A stretch of DNA of 64,000 nt from Melastoma dodecandrum (Eukaryota; Streptophyta; Magnoliopsida; Myrtales; Melastomataceae). The stretch is taken from positions 2,232,001-2,296,000 of the forward strand of contig JARUPY010000190.1 of assembly GCA_029817715.1 (NCBI GenBank), written 5' to 3'. Of the stretch, positions 47,301 to 60,241 are shown piece by piece (within the stretch, counting starts at the first letter, position 1; the number at the start of each line of letters is the position of its first letter). Both the position numbers and the translations under genes were made by a program. The notes beneath the pieces are model-generated. The model made no database searches, was not told the DNA's origin, and was given only the letters and a program-made list of their open reading frames with translations.

Positions 47301-50300
47301 CATAACAGGCTGCAATACTGATTTATATGTGATATTAATGTATCTTAGTTCTCGTTATTTTCACAAATGTTGACTATGACCTTATTGATCTGTATTGTGC
47401 TTCTCTGATTTGTAAATTATGGAATTCTGGCATGATTTGTGAATTAACATAATTAATTTAGTGGGTAATAAAGTGGTATATGTCACTTGTGCAGTTTCTT
47501 AGATTCATAACGTGGTCTGATCTATAAGAATACCAGAAGTTCTTTTCTTTATGAGTGGAATTTGGTACTTTGACCCCCCCCCCCTAAAAAAAAAAGAAAA
47601 GAAACTCTGGTTATCTCATGTTGGCGTGTCCTTGAACACGAGATGTATAATTTTGCTTATTTACTTAAGAAATTCTGTCCAGATGTTGATTTTTGACAAA
47701 TTGGTGCACGTTTTTACCCTCAGGTGCTACAGGCCACCAAAATACGGCCGAGATTGACCTTCTTGGCTCTTTGTCAGATTCCTTTTCTCCAAATCCATTG
47801 GCTATAATGCCCGCACCTTCATCCATGGGTGGTCGTGAAGCTGATCCCAATGCCAACAGTGGCCTTGGGGTCACCTTTGCCCCAGTACTGTCACCATCAG
47901 TATTGTCTGACAACCACCAGGTAAACATTTTATTATTGTACTGCTAAAATGAAGTTATCCTCGAGAAAATTATATCGGAGTGAAAAAATGCTATTATAAT
48001 TTGTGTTACTTCTCTGTGAATGACTGTGTGTAATTATAAACATTGTTGTTTCGCTTGACTTCATAATTCATATTAGCATTAATGCAAGTAATAATCATAG
48101 ACTTTTCAAAATTTTAGAATCTTATCAATTGGTCTGGTCATGTAACCCCAACACGATTTACGTTAAGTGCGATGAAGATTAAATCTTTCCTGGTATAGTT
48201 ATAACCCACCTTGCTTTCCTTTGGCTTGAGGCATTGGTTGCAGTGTGCTGCTGTTCATTGTGGAGGCTGTTGAGAACTATCACATTACATTTCAGTTAGG
48301 GAGATGGTCAAATTGTTCATTGCTTAAAATACCCATGCTTGTTGAGACTTCTGTTTCAAAGAAGGCACTTGAACTTACAACGGAAATCATTTCATACTGA
48401 GATCAGAATTCTTTATTGTAAATAGAGGTTGCTGAATTTAGTTTCCAATTAATTTTTGTATTACAGAATTTAATCTTAGGGTTTTCGGGGACATGATGAA
48501 ATTTGTTCAACTTGCCACTTTGATGCAGGGATTTGATGATCCGTTTGGGGATTCTCCTTTCAAAGCTATCCCCTCCATGGAAGGGGCTCCGGTTCAACCA
48601 CAGACAGCCACACCAACAAATTCTTTCAGTTCTGTCCCAAATGAATATGGGAGACAGCCTGAAAATTCCGCCCCGCCATCTGAAGCTGCTGGGACTTATG
48701 ACTTTGGAGGCGGGTTATCTGGATTAACTTATACTCCTAGTGCCTCGAATGTTCATCCTTCGCCACCTGATCAACAAACATTGCCTGCTGATCTTTCAAA
48801 TGCTGACCAAAGCCTGGACATATTGGCCGACATTCTTCCTCCATCAGGACCTTACACCGTCACAAGTTCACAGCCACCTTTTTATTATCCGAATGGCCAA
48901 TCATCACAGTCAGTTTCTAATCCCTATGGTGATCATATTTCTCAATCAGGATCAGCTGCTCAAATTCCTCAGATGCAGTCTTCAGCACCTCTTCATTATA
49001 ACAATTCCAATGTTCAGCCTGCTCAGTCTGTTTCTAATCCCTATGGGGATCACATTTCTCAGCCAGGACTAGGATCTGCTGCTCCAGTTCCGCATATGCA
49101 ATCTCCGGCGCCTATGCATTATAACAACAATTCCAATATTCAGACTGCTCAGTCAGATTCTAATCCCTATGGTGATCAAATGTCTCAGCTAGGATCTGCT
49201 GCTTCAGTTCCTCAGACGAATTCCCCTGCACTTGTTCCTTATAACAATAAACCTGGTGTTCAACCTTCTCAGTCGATTTCCAATCCATATGGGGATCATA
49301 TTTCTCAGCCAGGATCTGCTGCTCAAATTCCTCAGATGCAGTCTCCAGCACCTCCTCAATATAACGGTGGGAACTTCCAGCAACAGATGGGTTACTTTGC
49401 AACTATGAACATGCAGCCTCAGTATCAGACCAGTGCAGCTATACCACCTGGTAGTGGAAGTTTCCATCCACAGTCAGGATTCGGTGCTTTACAACATCCA
49501 CAGATGGCTTCCAATTCAACGCAACCAACGAGCATGCCTGGTGCAAGCTACCTCCCCCCGGGATCTTCTGGGCCGATGGGTAACAGCAATTCAGCTCATC
49601 AGCAGGGCTTTGCATCCCCAGCAGCTCCACAAGCTGCTCCAAATGCTTATCTTGGATCAGCCTCTCAACCTAACAAAGACACTAGCAACTTCTTTTCCCA
49701 AGCTGGACAAAGTAATGTGCTAGCAGCTTCCACTGGAGCATCGCTTGCTGTAGTTCCTCAACCATCCAAGGAGAAATTTGAGACCAAATCAACCGTGTGG
49801 GCTGACACATTGAGCCGGGGCCTTGTCAACTTGAATATATCAGGACGTAAGCTCCTTTTCTCTCTGCCTCTTTTATAGCGGTTGTAAATTGATTTGGTGA
49901 TTTGTTCTGAGTGCAGCCAAAACAAATCCGCTCGCTGATATTGGCGTCGACTTCGATGCAATAAACAGGAGGGAGAAGAGGATGGAAAAGCAGCCTGCTG
50001 CTCCGGTAACGTCTACTGTGACAATGGGCAAGGCAATGGGATCTGGTTCTGGTATCGGTCGTGCCAGTGCAAGTTCCCTCAGGGCTCCACCAAACCCAAT
50101 GATGGGATCCGGAATGGGCATGGGTGTAGGGATGGGAGCGGGTGGTGGTCAAGGATCTGGAATGGGGATGGGCGGCTACGGCATGAACCAACCGATGGGC
50201 ATGGGATACAACAACATGGGAATGGGACCAAACATGGGATACAATAACATGGGCATGAGTCCAAACATGGGATACAACAACCTGGGCATGGGTATGAACA

Positions 50301-50440
50301 ACAGGCCTATGATGGGACAGGGAGGTGCAATGCAACAGGGTACTGGGTTACCTCCCGGTTCTGCATATCCAGCCGGTTACAACCCCATGATGGGTGGGAC
50401 TGGTTATCCTCAACAACCCTACGGTGGTGGCTATCGATGA
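44336..50440 (+). CDS. clathrin interactor EPSIN 2/3-like (ENTH adaptor)
   Basis: Thirteen exons: 44336-44370, 44523-44574, 44715-44794, 44880-44958, 45160-45243, 45354-45499, 45973-46326, 46585-46626, 46718-46813, 46889-47052, 47724-47920, 48529-49846, 49917-50440; 1056 aa. ENTH domain about 1-150 ([39 protein letters not shown]), which binds phosphoinositides. A low-complexity Arg/Asp/Ser/Gly region (about 160-275) follows, then a Ser-rich stretch with PNYEEAV, and a disordered tail with DDPFGDSPF (DPF adaptor motif), LDILADIL (clathrin-box-like) and four ~40-aa repeats built on [10 protein letters not shown]. The last exon begins [22 protein letters not shown] and ends in Met/Gly-rich [11 protein letters not shown] repeats. 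Plant epsins link clathrin, AP complexes and SNAREs in vacuolar and post-Golgi transport. The tail is longer than the ~900 aa I recall for Arabidopsis EPSIN2, mainly through these repeats. Confidence 0.93.
48910..49380 (+). repeat. four-copy coding repeat in epsin exon 12
   Basis: Units of about 117-126 bp begin near 48910, 49027, 49153 and 49273. Each encodes SxSNPYGDxxSQ followed by GSAAxxPQ and a xxYNN spacer. All copies keep frame. Confidence 0.85.
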
Positions 50441-51360
50441 TGCGGTAGTCCATTTAGTAGGCATTACAGGGGGTGCCAGATTCATACAACAATACTGGCG
50501 GGGACAATCCTTCAATTTCATTACTTGGCTGCAGCGAGATGCCATTACGAGGTTGCTGGTGAGACGCCTTAGGTTTTATTTGTGATTTGTGTTAGTCACC
50601 ACCACTCCCCGTCTTGAGAGTCTTTTTTGTTGATTCTACGTTTTACTGGTCTGAGTTGAGCTTGCTTGATTTTTATATTTTGTAGTGTTAGTCTTGTTGA
50701 GTATAAACAATAAAAAAAAAATGAGCAGGTGTATGTTTCAATATCCATCTTTGTATAAGAAAAAAGTGTAATGTCGTCCAATCCATGGTGAAAGTGAACT
50801 ATTATTATTTAGGCTACATTTTCCTTTTCCTAAATGCTGTTATTGTTTAAAATAAACATATATAGTATTCCATGTCGTTAGACGCAAAATAAAAAGAATT
50901 AAAAAAATTAAAAATTAAAAAAATGAAAAGATGCTACAAAGGGCCGCGTTTTGCGTTTTGGAAACTTGAACCTCACAGAGGTACAAAACTTCGCTTCAAA
51001 TTTGACATATTTTAAAACTACTAATCTTATTTGGCGAAATTTCTTCGCCACCGACCTTAAATTGGTACAAATCTCATAGTTTTTGGGCCTTCGTCATTTA
51101 ATAATGTATGGGAGCAAGTAGTCATTCGAAAAGACAACATGGTTGTTATTACAAAAGCCGGAAACAGGGACCACAACTGAGATTTGGGCAAGGCCGAATG
51201 CCACTTATTCACGACCTTCAAGCAAAACAGAATAATTATTTTGAAACCAAGAAACTCAGCTACAGGGAGAAGGGCCCAATTAATTATTTTGAATCTGAGT
51301 TCGGTTACCTTGAGATGTGATTAGATCGTCTAAGTAAGAATATCCTTATTCCCATACCCA
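50441..51360. other. convergent intergenic spacer
   Basis: 3' flanks of the epsin gene (plus) and the At3g49140-like gene (minus) meet here. AT-rich, no coding signature; a frame at 51108-51320 has no recognisable features. Confidence 0.45.
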
Positions 51361-54300
51361 TCACCTCAGGTTTCTGGGCTTCTTCCGGCGTGACCTCGGA
51401 ACTAACAGTTGCCGAATCTGCTTCTCTGCTGCAGCTTCAGATGTCGCCTGCAAGCATCCTACCAAGTCAGGTACTTGAAACATTAAGTTAAAAGGGGATG
51501 GGGAACTACAGAAGGTCGTACTTAAAAGCCACAATTGGTAACTTTGGCATACGTGATGACCAACTTACTCCGACTTTCATTTCCCCAGTTTGATGGCTTA
51601 CCCGCATTTTGAATGGAAAACGGTGTGTCTTCATCTCAACACCCGAATGAACTCTGACATCTATACCGAGACTGTCGACCCCGATTAAATTAGCCCCCTG
51701 TTCAGAAGAGAAACAAAGACGGTAGAAATACGAAACCTGCTTTTATTAAACCATAGGCAATATTGATGTTAACTGATCAGTATCGTGAAATAATTTACAT
51801 AATACAAAGCTGTGGAATCCTGCCAGTACACCAATGCGCAAGGAGTAATGGGCAGAGTTTGGCAACATTCCGATGTTTCTATAGAATTGACAATTTGAAC
51901 AGAGAAAATCCGCATATATTCATGCCCTAGATCTAGCTGTATCAATATATTCGACAGTAGATGAAAACAGATAAACTACCCAGTCTATAACCAACACTTA
52001 CTGTTAAAGTATATCATCAAGGAGTACAAAAGAAAATACTTGTCCTTTTTTTCTTGATACTTTCTTACCTCAGCCCTCAGACCCTTCTTTTTGCATAGCT
52101 CTTTTAGAGCATCGTCACACCTGATTCCATTCTCACTAAAGCGCTCTAAAATCGCAGCAGTGGAGTGTACAAGTATATCCGGCTCAGCATCTAAAAAATC
52201 CTGCACTTCAATCTCACACTGATACACAACTTTCAGGACCTTTCTAACAACGTCATGTATTAAAAAGCAGTTATTTTTGCAAATATAGGTCGGAATCATA
52301 ACAGATTCAACAATATGCTATGAGACACTAATTGAATCCATAAACATGAAAAGAAATTGGAAAAGTCATTTGGATATAGGATATAAAGTGAGAACTGCAA
52401 GACAGTAACACCCACCTGTATGCCATACACAGAGAAGAGATCTATCCTCATAATCTCCAATCTGTAAATGATTGAGCGGTTGGTCTTTTCATCACGTGTT
52501 GGATCAAAACTAGGAAGCTCAGCACCTATTCAAGCAGCCAGACTTTAATATCAGAAATTCAAATAACGTACTAATCATTGTCTTGGGTTGGATGAGAAAG
52601 AGAACAAAAAGAGCTGGATCCTAATGACCCAGAAGCAACGTGGATTGATAATGCAGTCAATTTGGCCAACAAACAAAAGTTATACAAGTCTTTCTTATCG
52701 GAGAAGAGATCAATACGAGTGCAACTGAACACAAATCAGTAGGTTTTCAATCTAAATTTGTCAAATGGCATAAATTTTCAATGTGAGTTGTTTCCCGATT
52801 CATTTTTTATGTTTAATATTTGGTAATGAAGGTGAATTATATTGTATAGGGTTCAAAAAGGAAAAAAGAACAGGAGTCAGCTAACTCCAAATAAAATAAC
52901 TGGTACTTTTACATGGAGCCTCTAAAATTATTTTACCTTTCCAGTCCAAGTTGTTCACATCGTCATCCTCACCCTTGAAAAGCTGTCTCACATAAAATTC
53001 CTCCCCCGGAAAGATAGGCCGAATGCATCCCAAAATGGACAAGCCATTTGAGGTATGGTCCACCTTTTTACCTACTTTGTTGATGGCCTACGAATTAAGA
53101 ACATGTGGAAGGGTTAAGCAAGCAACTCTAATCCTGACGTTAAAGAGCTCACACATGCTCCACAAGCCTTAGAGAGAGTTTCAGAATACATCATTTTCCC
53201 AACAATAATATCCTTTCCTAGTAATTTAAAGGAGCAGGTCATCCCTAACACTGGACTATATTAAAACACCTGATGCTAGAAATGGTTATCCTCAACCTAC
53301 TAACAAGACAATATAAACCGATACACAAATGAATGGGAAAATCCATGAGGCAACAAGTCAGAACACATATCTCCTCAGGCACCATCAAATACATATGATA
53401 TGCCCAGTTTAAGCAAACGAGGACCACAGATCTGAAGTAATCATACACCCTGCAAAACACTAGCACACACTGGGGTGCCAATTTAGGATGCTACTCTATT
53501 TTAATCATCTTAACCGATATCGATTGGAATTCATATTGACTAACATGCATCATCGAATCCACGTTCAAAGGGGAAGGATGGTTCACCTTGGACATACACT
53601 TGGCAAAATACACTGGATGAATTGACTTAGATGGCATTCCCCAATCCATTGGAGCATCAGATGCTTCAAAATCCATGATCTACTAAAATATGAAAAGAAG
53701 ATAAATTAGTACTTGTAGATTCCTTGAAAAGCATACTATGTTTATTATTCACATTAATAGAGTACTCGCAAGCAATTCAACCTCAAGGTAATCCTCTTCT
53801 GACGAAAACTTGTCGTTAATGAAATCTGAAATGGCAGGATCCTCCATCTTCTGGTTGTCATATGATGGTATATCCATTCCAATAAAAACAGTCTGCAGGT
53901 GCCACCACACAAGCAGGGGTAAGTGCTGTGAATTATACGAATGGAAGGAGAGAGCAGCTTTTGAAGTACATTAATCACTAAGACCACCATAAAACAGGTA
54001 AAAAAATCAACAGCCAAAGAAAGAAGCTTAAAAAAAGAAGCAACTCGCCAATAGCAGATTGACATTTATTATACATTCAAACTTAAAAGTGCACAGAAAC
54101 CTGTAAGACGGATCTCGTGATAATTTTTCTTAACTACCTACCATTGTGAAAGAGTCAGTATATGATTGATTAGTCATGCTGCATCTTTATGACAATGAAG
54201 AGTCGTCTTCTAGACCAGTTTGACGAATTAGGTTGTCTCTCAAGTAAGCTGAAAGGACAATAGGATTTTAATTTCAATAAAATTCATGAAAATGTTGATG

Positions 54301-55608
54301 AGGAGATTTTGTTAGAACTGTGACATGTTGGAGATACATTTTGGTAAATTACATCAAAGACTTCTTTTATCTTTTTTAATCTCTGTTAGAATTTATTAGG
54401 GTCTTATGCTGTTTCCCAAGCATGTCAATTGATGCTGTGACTTATTTAATCGAAAATTCTTAGGTTTCTCTTAATCCTATCCGACTTTGAATTATCTGAA
54501 TCCAACAATTGTTTTTGCTTCTAATCATCCTGATCTATCTCTCCACTTCATCATTACTTCAACTAAGAGGAAGACTTCAACTAAGAGGAAGACTATTATG
54601 AATCACCTTACAGTATGTTGGGTGGTTCACATGAACAATGGTAAATGTCCTTTGGTAAGGAAATGAACATTTAGAAAAAAAAAGTTATTATTGGTTTATT
54701 TATTTACAAAAACTGAGAGTAAATGGACTCGTGCCTTGATGAAATGAGGAACAAACTCCATCTATAACACAATTACAGTTCTCCCCGAGTTTAAGAAAGG
54801 AAGACGAGTGACTCATTGTCTTTCATTACCAAGCAATGCACAACAAAATAACTGCCATAACTAGAGAATTATTGCAACAGCAGAATAAACAAAAATGAAT
54901 TAGTACCACAGGGCTGATTGATCCAGGATCTTCTAGTATATTTTCTTCATCAAAAACCTCAAAGAATATATCTGAATACGTGAATAACCCATTCTTTGTT
55001 TAATTCGTGTCCACCACAAAAGTATATAACTTCAAAAAATACAGGAAACGAAAAGAAATTAACACGTACCTCCATAATCATCAATTACATATGGAAATTC
55101 TGACCATGAAATTTGCTCATGTGGCTCGCAATGCACGTTCCCAGGGAAAATTAGCAAAGCAGTACAGCAAGCCTGGATGAAGAGAAAGTCAACTCAAGCT
55201 CATCTTAAGGACGATGCCATGGTTGGCATAATATTATCCAATCCAACATCTCACCTCGACAGTCGTTCTGGCGACTTCCGCGGCCGTGAGTTTCGTCTCG
55301 CGCATCCTCTCACCAACCTTAAGATCTTCGAGGGGATGATATCCATTGTGAAAGCAGCTAGACGAATCAGGAAGGGAATCGGAGTAGTCGGCTGCGACAG
55401 AAACCCTGGATTGGCGGGGATTGTTCCCGGTAGGCAGCCAGGGGAAGGGTCCCGAGTTCCTGAAATGCGATCAAAGACCGTCATCCGAAAGGGCAAAGCG
55501 AATGAAGGACTCGCTACGAGTTGATGATAATAAGATGCTACCTCCAGGGGGAAGGGGTGGTTTGACCGGGAGGGAGAGAATGCTTAATGCAAGTGGAGGG
55601 GATGCCAT
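51361..55608 (-). CDS. At3g49140-like predicted plastid protein (HugZ/DUF2470-type), exon 1 with in-frame TGA
   Basis: Ten exons on the minus strand: 55608-55255, 55172-55070, 54971-54907, 53892-53782, 53679-53587, 53087-52937, 52525-52416, 52218-52069, 51697-51602, 51447-51361. All later junctions are GT-AG and in phase. The protein (about 438 aa) resembles plant proteins annotated as At3g49140-like, with an FMN-binding split-barrel/heme-utilisation-like fold. Landmarks: AADYSDSLPDSS, GYHPLEDLK, LTAAEVARTTVE, FPGNVHCEPHEQISW, YGDIFFEVFDEENIL, HPVYFAKC, YRLEIMRIDLFSVYG, DAEPDILVHSTAAILERF, GANLIGVDSLGIDVR, ATSEAAAEKQIRQLL. Oddity: TGA at 55473-55471 interrupts exon 1, between the Met at 55608 and the conserved AADYSDS block. 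No splice solution I tried removes it in phase. The gene may be a nonsense allele, use another start or exon, or carry a sequencing error. Biochemical role unknown. Confidence 0.8.
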
Positions 55609-56203
55609 AAGACGTCGAGCATTCCGAGTGGCCTGAGAATCAAAAAAGGACAGCCGAAAACTCAAGGCCGGGCGAATATAAACCAAGGAATACAAGAAAG
55701 GAAAAGCGGAGGGACGGGAGACGATTTAAGAGAGAGATAGAGAGAGAAAGATCCAAGTGATGGATGAATAAACGCCAAAATAGGGATGGAAAGAAGGGAG
55801 GGGGAGGGGGAGGGGGGGGGGGAGAGGGAGGATTGACCGGAGAAGGTGAAGGACGACGGAGCAGCGATCGACATGCCAAAGCCTGATCGCCCGCCTTTCT
55901 TCTTCTTCTTCTTCTACGTCGTCGTCTTCTTGCAACTGTTGTGTTTCTTTGTTTCTTTTTTGTCATCAGCTATTCTTAATAAAATGGGTGGGGGTAGTGC
56001 GTTCGCTGGTCAAAATCCCCCGAATCCCTTTTTCTCTCAATTCTTTTCTGTTTTGGTTTCCTGACTTCTTTTGCGCCTCGCGTCGTGCGGAGGAAGGGAG
56101 AAGGTGCCGGGGGGGTGGTACGTTGTCGTTTAAAAAATATAAAAAATAATTAAACGTTTTAACAAATTTTAAAATACTTTTAAATTTCGCGGTGTGGGTA
56201 TCT
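55609..56203. other. upstream region of At3g49140-like gene
   Basis: Promoter side of the minus-strand gene: GA/AG-rich, with an 11-G run (55812-55822) and TTC repeats (about 55896-55914). No other gene is seen. The MULE begins about 600 bp upstream of the gene's putative ATG. Confidence 0.45.
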
Positions 56204-56212
56204 CAATTTCTA
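56204..56212. repeat. MULE target-site duplication, left
   Basis: CAATTTCTA, repeated exactly at 61313-61321 on the other side of the element. Nine bp is the signature length for Mutator-superfamily insertion. Confidence 0.95.
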
Positions 56213-56697
56213 GGCCAAATTGACAAATATATCCTCTACTATTTTAAAATTGATAGATCTATCATATCGTCTAAAATTACACCTCCCACAACCCCATCTG
56301 ACGCCGTTATTGCAAATCCATCATCCGTTATCGGACTCACTAACGGAATCCTACGTGGATTCACACGTGGCGTAACGCTTTTTTTTTGTTGCCGTTATAG
56401 TGGTGACTTTCCCAAATTACCCACGCTGTTCACTGAAAAACCGATAATACCCCCACCCCTAAGCCTTCCAGGGAGACGATCATTCACCCCCTTTCCTCGG
56501 TTGCGAACCGAACCCTAATCAAAATCACCCCCTTTTATCAGAATCGATTTCCCCCCTTTTCATACCCTAACCGGTCCCCTCTGTTCCCCTTTGTTCCCCA
56601 GTCCTCCCATCGGCCGTCCCGAACGTGTGGCCTTCATTCCCCGTCCTCCCTTCGTGCTTCCCCCTGCGGTCCCCGACCTCTCATGGTTCCCCGAGGC
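56213..56697 (+). repeat. MULE left TIR
   Basis: 485 bp, outer end GGCCAAATTGACAAATATAT. It is the inverse of 60827-61312. It carries no gene; the open frames within it on either strand mirror the same sequence at both ends. Confidence 0.95.
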
Positions 56698-56930
56698 ACT
56701 CTGTATAGTTTAATTAGTGAAACATTGTCAGAATAAGACAGCTCTTTCCATTCTCCCTAATGTTTTTCTCATTTCAGGAAGTCCCAATTTGAAGAAACTT
56801 CAGAACCCTCCATATTCGTGCTTCTCAAGACTCCTTCTGGTAAGTGTTTCGTTGTTTTCCTTCTTCATTTTTCTGCTAAGTATTGGTTCCTAGGTCTAGT
56901 AAAACTGTTTTGTATAGTGTTTAGGTTGTG

Positions 56931-59904
56931 ATGGATGTACTAAGGGGAGATCTGATTTTCCATGTGGGAGGGAAGCTAAGTCGGTCAGGCCGTGTTAGGT
57001 ATATTGGGGGAAAATTAAGCAAGTTTGAGGATGTTGATGTTGATAAGATTGGGTATTTTACGATATTGAACTTGGCTAGAAAGTCTGGGTACGAACCTAG
57101 TAAAATGTGGTTTGTCAAGCCTCGCCATAGTTTATCTAAAGGTTTGAGAGAAATGTACACAGATAGTGAAGTAGGTGAAATGGTCTCATTCTTGTTAGAA
57201 GCGAAATATATCCATATATATATTGAGGGTGATGAGAGAAGTGTTCCTGATATGGAGGAAATAGATGAGGATTTGGATAATGAGCATTTGGAAACTTACA
57301 ATTTGGAAAATGAGCATCTGGGAAATGAAGAGCCATCGGTTGAGAATGAGGTGCCCGAGGGATTACAGAGTGAGATGGACTTGGATGTTGATTTAGACAG
57401 TGAAAAAAATTCAGATTATGCTGGGTCTCAGGATGAGTTGTCCGATGATGGGTTGATTGAGAATCAAGGACAAGTAGCAGCTAGTGGGGTGAAGTCAAGG
57501 ATGTATGATCCAGGTTGTGATCATAGAGAGTTAGTGTTTGATATTGGATTGACATTTGACAGCTTAGAGCAATTTAGATATGGTGTCCAGGATTATGCCA
57601 TTTATAATGGTGTGAACATTCATTGGGTTAGAAGTGATAAGAAACGGATGGAGGTGGCATGTTCTGAGGGCTGTCCTTGGCGGGTTTATGTTGGGTGGTT
57701 GCAACGGGAGTCAACTGTTGTAGTTAAGTCGTGCAACACCGAACACAAATGTACTAGATCGTTGAAAAATCGTCAGGCTAGTGTTGATTGGTTGGCTCGT
57801 GAGTTCATTAAGAATAATCGGCCTATTGAAACAGTGACAGCGAGTGACATCTGGTAGATTTGATGGAAAAATATTCCATTCAGGTAGACAAATGGCAAGT
57901 GTACCGTGCCAAGTGGCATGCTCAGAAGCTATTGCATGGGACACTTGAGGTGCATTACAAGAAATTAAGGAGTTATGTGGCATACCTCAGTAAGATGTCC
58001 CCGAACAGTACATTCAAGCTTGAGACAGAATTTACGCCAAGTGCGGGATTATTTAATACTTTCAAGCGTCTGTATGTGGGGTTTGATGAAATTAGGAAGG
58101 GGTTCAGAGAAGGATGCAGGAACGTGGTTGGGTTTGATGGGACCTTTCTGAAGCATCTTGTAGGAGGTATTCTTTTGTGTGATGTGGGTCGTGACGGTAA
58201 CAATCATATGTTCCCAATAGCATGGGCAGTGGTTGAAGAAGAGAATACTTTATCTTGGATGTGGTTTTTGTCAATCCTATTTGCTGATCTAGGAGTGAAT
58301 GATGGTAATGGGTGGACTTTTATCAGTGACAAGCAGAAGGTTTGCTCTAAACTGGTTTTTCCATTTGCTTCATTCAGTTTACTTAAATATTCAGTTTTGT
58401 AACGTAAGGCTGTCATTTTAGGGATTGATGCATGCTGTTACGGAGTTGGCCCCTCTTGCCGAACACCGGAATTGCGCAAGGCACATCTATGCCAACTGGA
58501 AATCCACCCATCGTGGTCAGTTCCTGAAGAAGAGTTTTTGGGCTTGTGTTAAGGCAACGCACGAGGCAGCATACCAAAAGGCTCTCTTGAACATGAGACA
58601 GTTCTCCGAAGCAGCGGCAGAAGATTTTCTGAAGCAAGGTCCGGAGCATTTTTGCAAGGTAATTACTTTCTACTGTCATTTTTTGTCATTTTAGGTAATG
58701 TGGTCTCTTTTCATTTTAGGCATCTGATTTCATTCAACTTTTCAATCACTGCTAGATTTTGGTAACTTTAGGGTTTAGGGTATGAGCTTTATTAGTTTAA
58801 TTGTTCATTGCAGGTGTATTTTAACACTAATGTCAAATGTGATGCAACGGATAATAACATATGCGAGACGTTTAATAGTTACATTGCATTGCCTAGGAGT
58901 AGACCTATTGTTGACATGCTAGATGAAATTAGGTCAGCTCTTATGCAAAGGATGTATACTAAGAGTAGAATGTTTGATGAGAGGACTGATATCCTATGTC
59001 CTGAAATTAGATCCAAGGTTGAAAAAATCAAGATAGATGCAGGAAAATGGGTCCCCAAACCATGCGTTGGTCAACTGTTTGAGGTTGTTTATAGGACAGA
59101 GAAGTTTGTGGTGAACTTGCTTAGGTCATCTTGTACATGTAGAGCGTGGGACTTGAATGGAATTCCTTGTTCTCATGGAGTTGCATGCATTAACTTCATG
59201 AAACATGATATTGAGGCCTATGTGAGTCACTGGTTCAAGAAGGACACTTACCTGAGAGCATACAAGTACCCGCTGAAGCCGTTGGAGGGAGAAGTCGCTT
59301 GGCCAGCTCCTGAAGGGGAGCCCATCTTACCTCCACCTTTTAAGGTAAGACCAGGACGACCCAAAAAGGCCAGGAAGAAGGGTCCAGATGAGGAACCGAA
59401 GAACCTCAACAAGCTACCAAGGACAGGACTCCAAATGCAATGCAGAAGATGTATGGGATATGGCCACAACAAAAGGTCCTGCAAAGCACGACCTGCAGCC
59501 TCCACTTCTGACCAGTCTGTTCGATCGGAGCAACAAGAAAATGCTCTTATACTTTTGGTAAGACAGGGGTAATATAATATGTCATTCAGGCCATGTTCAC
59601 ATATTTTGGTCATTTATGCTTGTTTATTCATTTACAGGAATATGGAACCACCACTGACACAACAAACAGAGGGAGAGGCAGGGGCAGGAGCAGGGGCAGT
59701 ACAGGCAGGAGCAGGGGCAGGGGCAGTGCAGGCAGGAGCAGGGGCAGGGGAAGAATGGACAGCAATTTCGAGCCGCCGCAAAGTAGCAACAATATGGAGC
59801 CGCCGCAGAGTAGCTACAATCTGGGGACGAGTGCAACCCAAGAATCTGCAATAGCTGGACCAAGTTTCACTTCTGGAAATGCTATCAATGCAGGAAGCAT
59901 GTGA
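56931..59904 (+). CDS. MULE transposase (MuDR/mudrA-type), one apparent frameshift
   Basis: Exons 56931-58339 (with the frameshift), 58422-58658, 58814-59557 and 59638-59904; a 5' UTR intron is likely at 56840-56924. Order: N-terminal PB1-like region (LIFHVGGKLSRSGRVRYIGG), acidic linker, MuDR DNA-binding domain (FDSLEQFRYGVQDYAI...CSEGCPWRVYV), MULE DDE catalytic core (VGFDGTF, FISDKQKGL split by intron 1, with the following Glu-containing helix), SWIM zinc finger (CTCRAWDLNGIPCSH), basic RPGRPKKARKKG, CCHC knuckle (CRRCMGYGHNKRSC), and an Arg-Gly-rich tail (RGRGRGRSRG). Near 57850 the frame shifts: upstream frame hits TAG at 57855-57857, while the conserved DLMEKYSIQV block continues in another frame. 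One base appears lost. The other joins are clean. Confidence 0.88.
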
Positions 59905-60241
59905 TGAAGTTGGTCTACTGTTGGTGGTCTGCTGTTGGTCTGCAGTTGTCTTTTGAAGCGTTGAAGAATTATGTTTTGTTATCAAACCATTGCAAATGTG
60001 CTGCTTTTCTGTAGTTTGTTTATGTTTAGTCACTGTTGATGCCTTCAAACCATGGGTTCAGTTATCCAAATCATTTTGAAATTGATTTTCCTATTGTTAT
60101 CCAGTTATCCAATTCTCCAAATCAGCTGTTTAAAGAACCAAAGAGGTACCCCATCAAATAATGCAAAATGATCCAAATACTTACATCTTACTCACTGATG
60201 CTAAAACATCCAAACAGGTACATCATCCCATAACACTAATT

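Noticed and set aside
55390..55560. An intron from the GT at about 55541 to the CAG just past the TGA, to remove the stop
   Set aside because: It leaves one base before the join and puts the next exon in the wrong frame, losing the AADYSDS and GYHPLED blocks.
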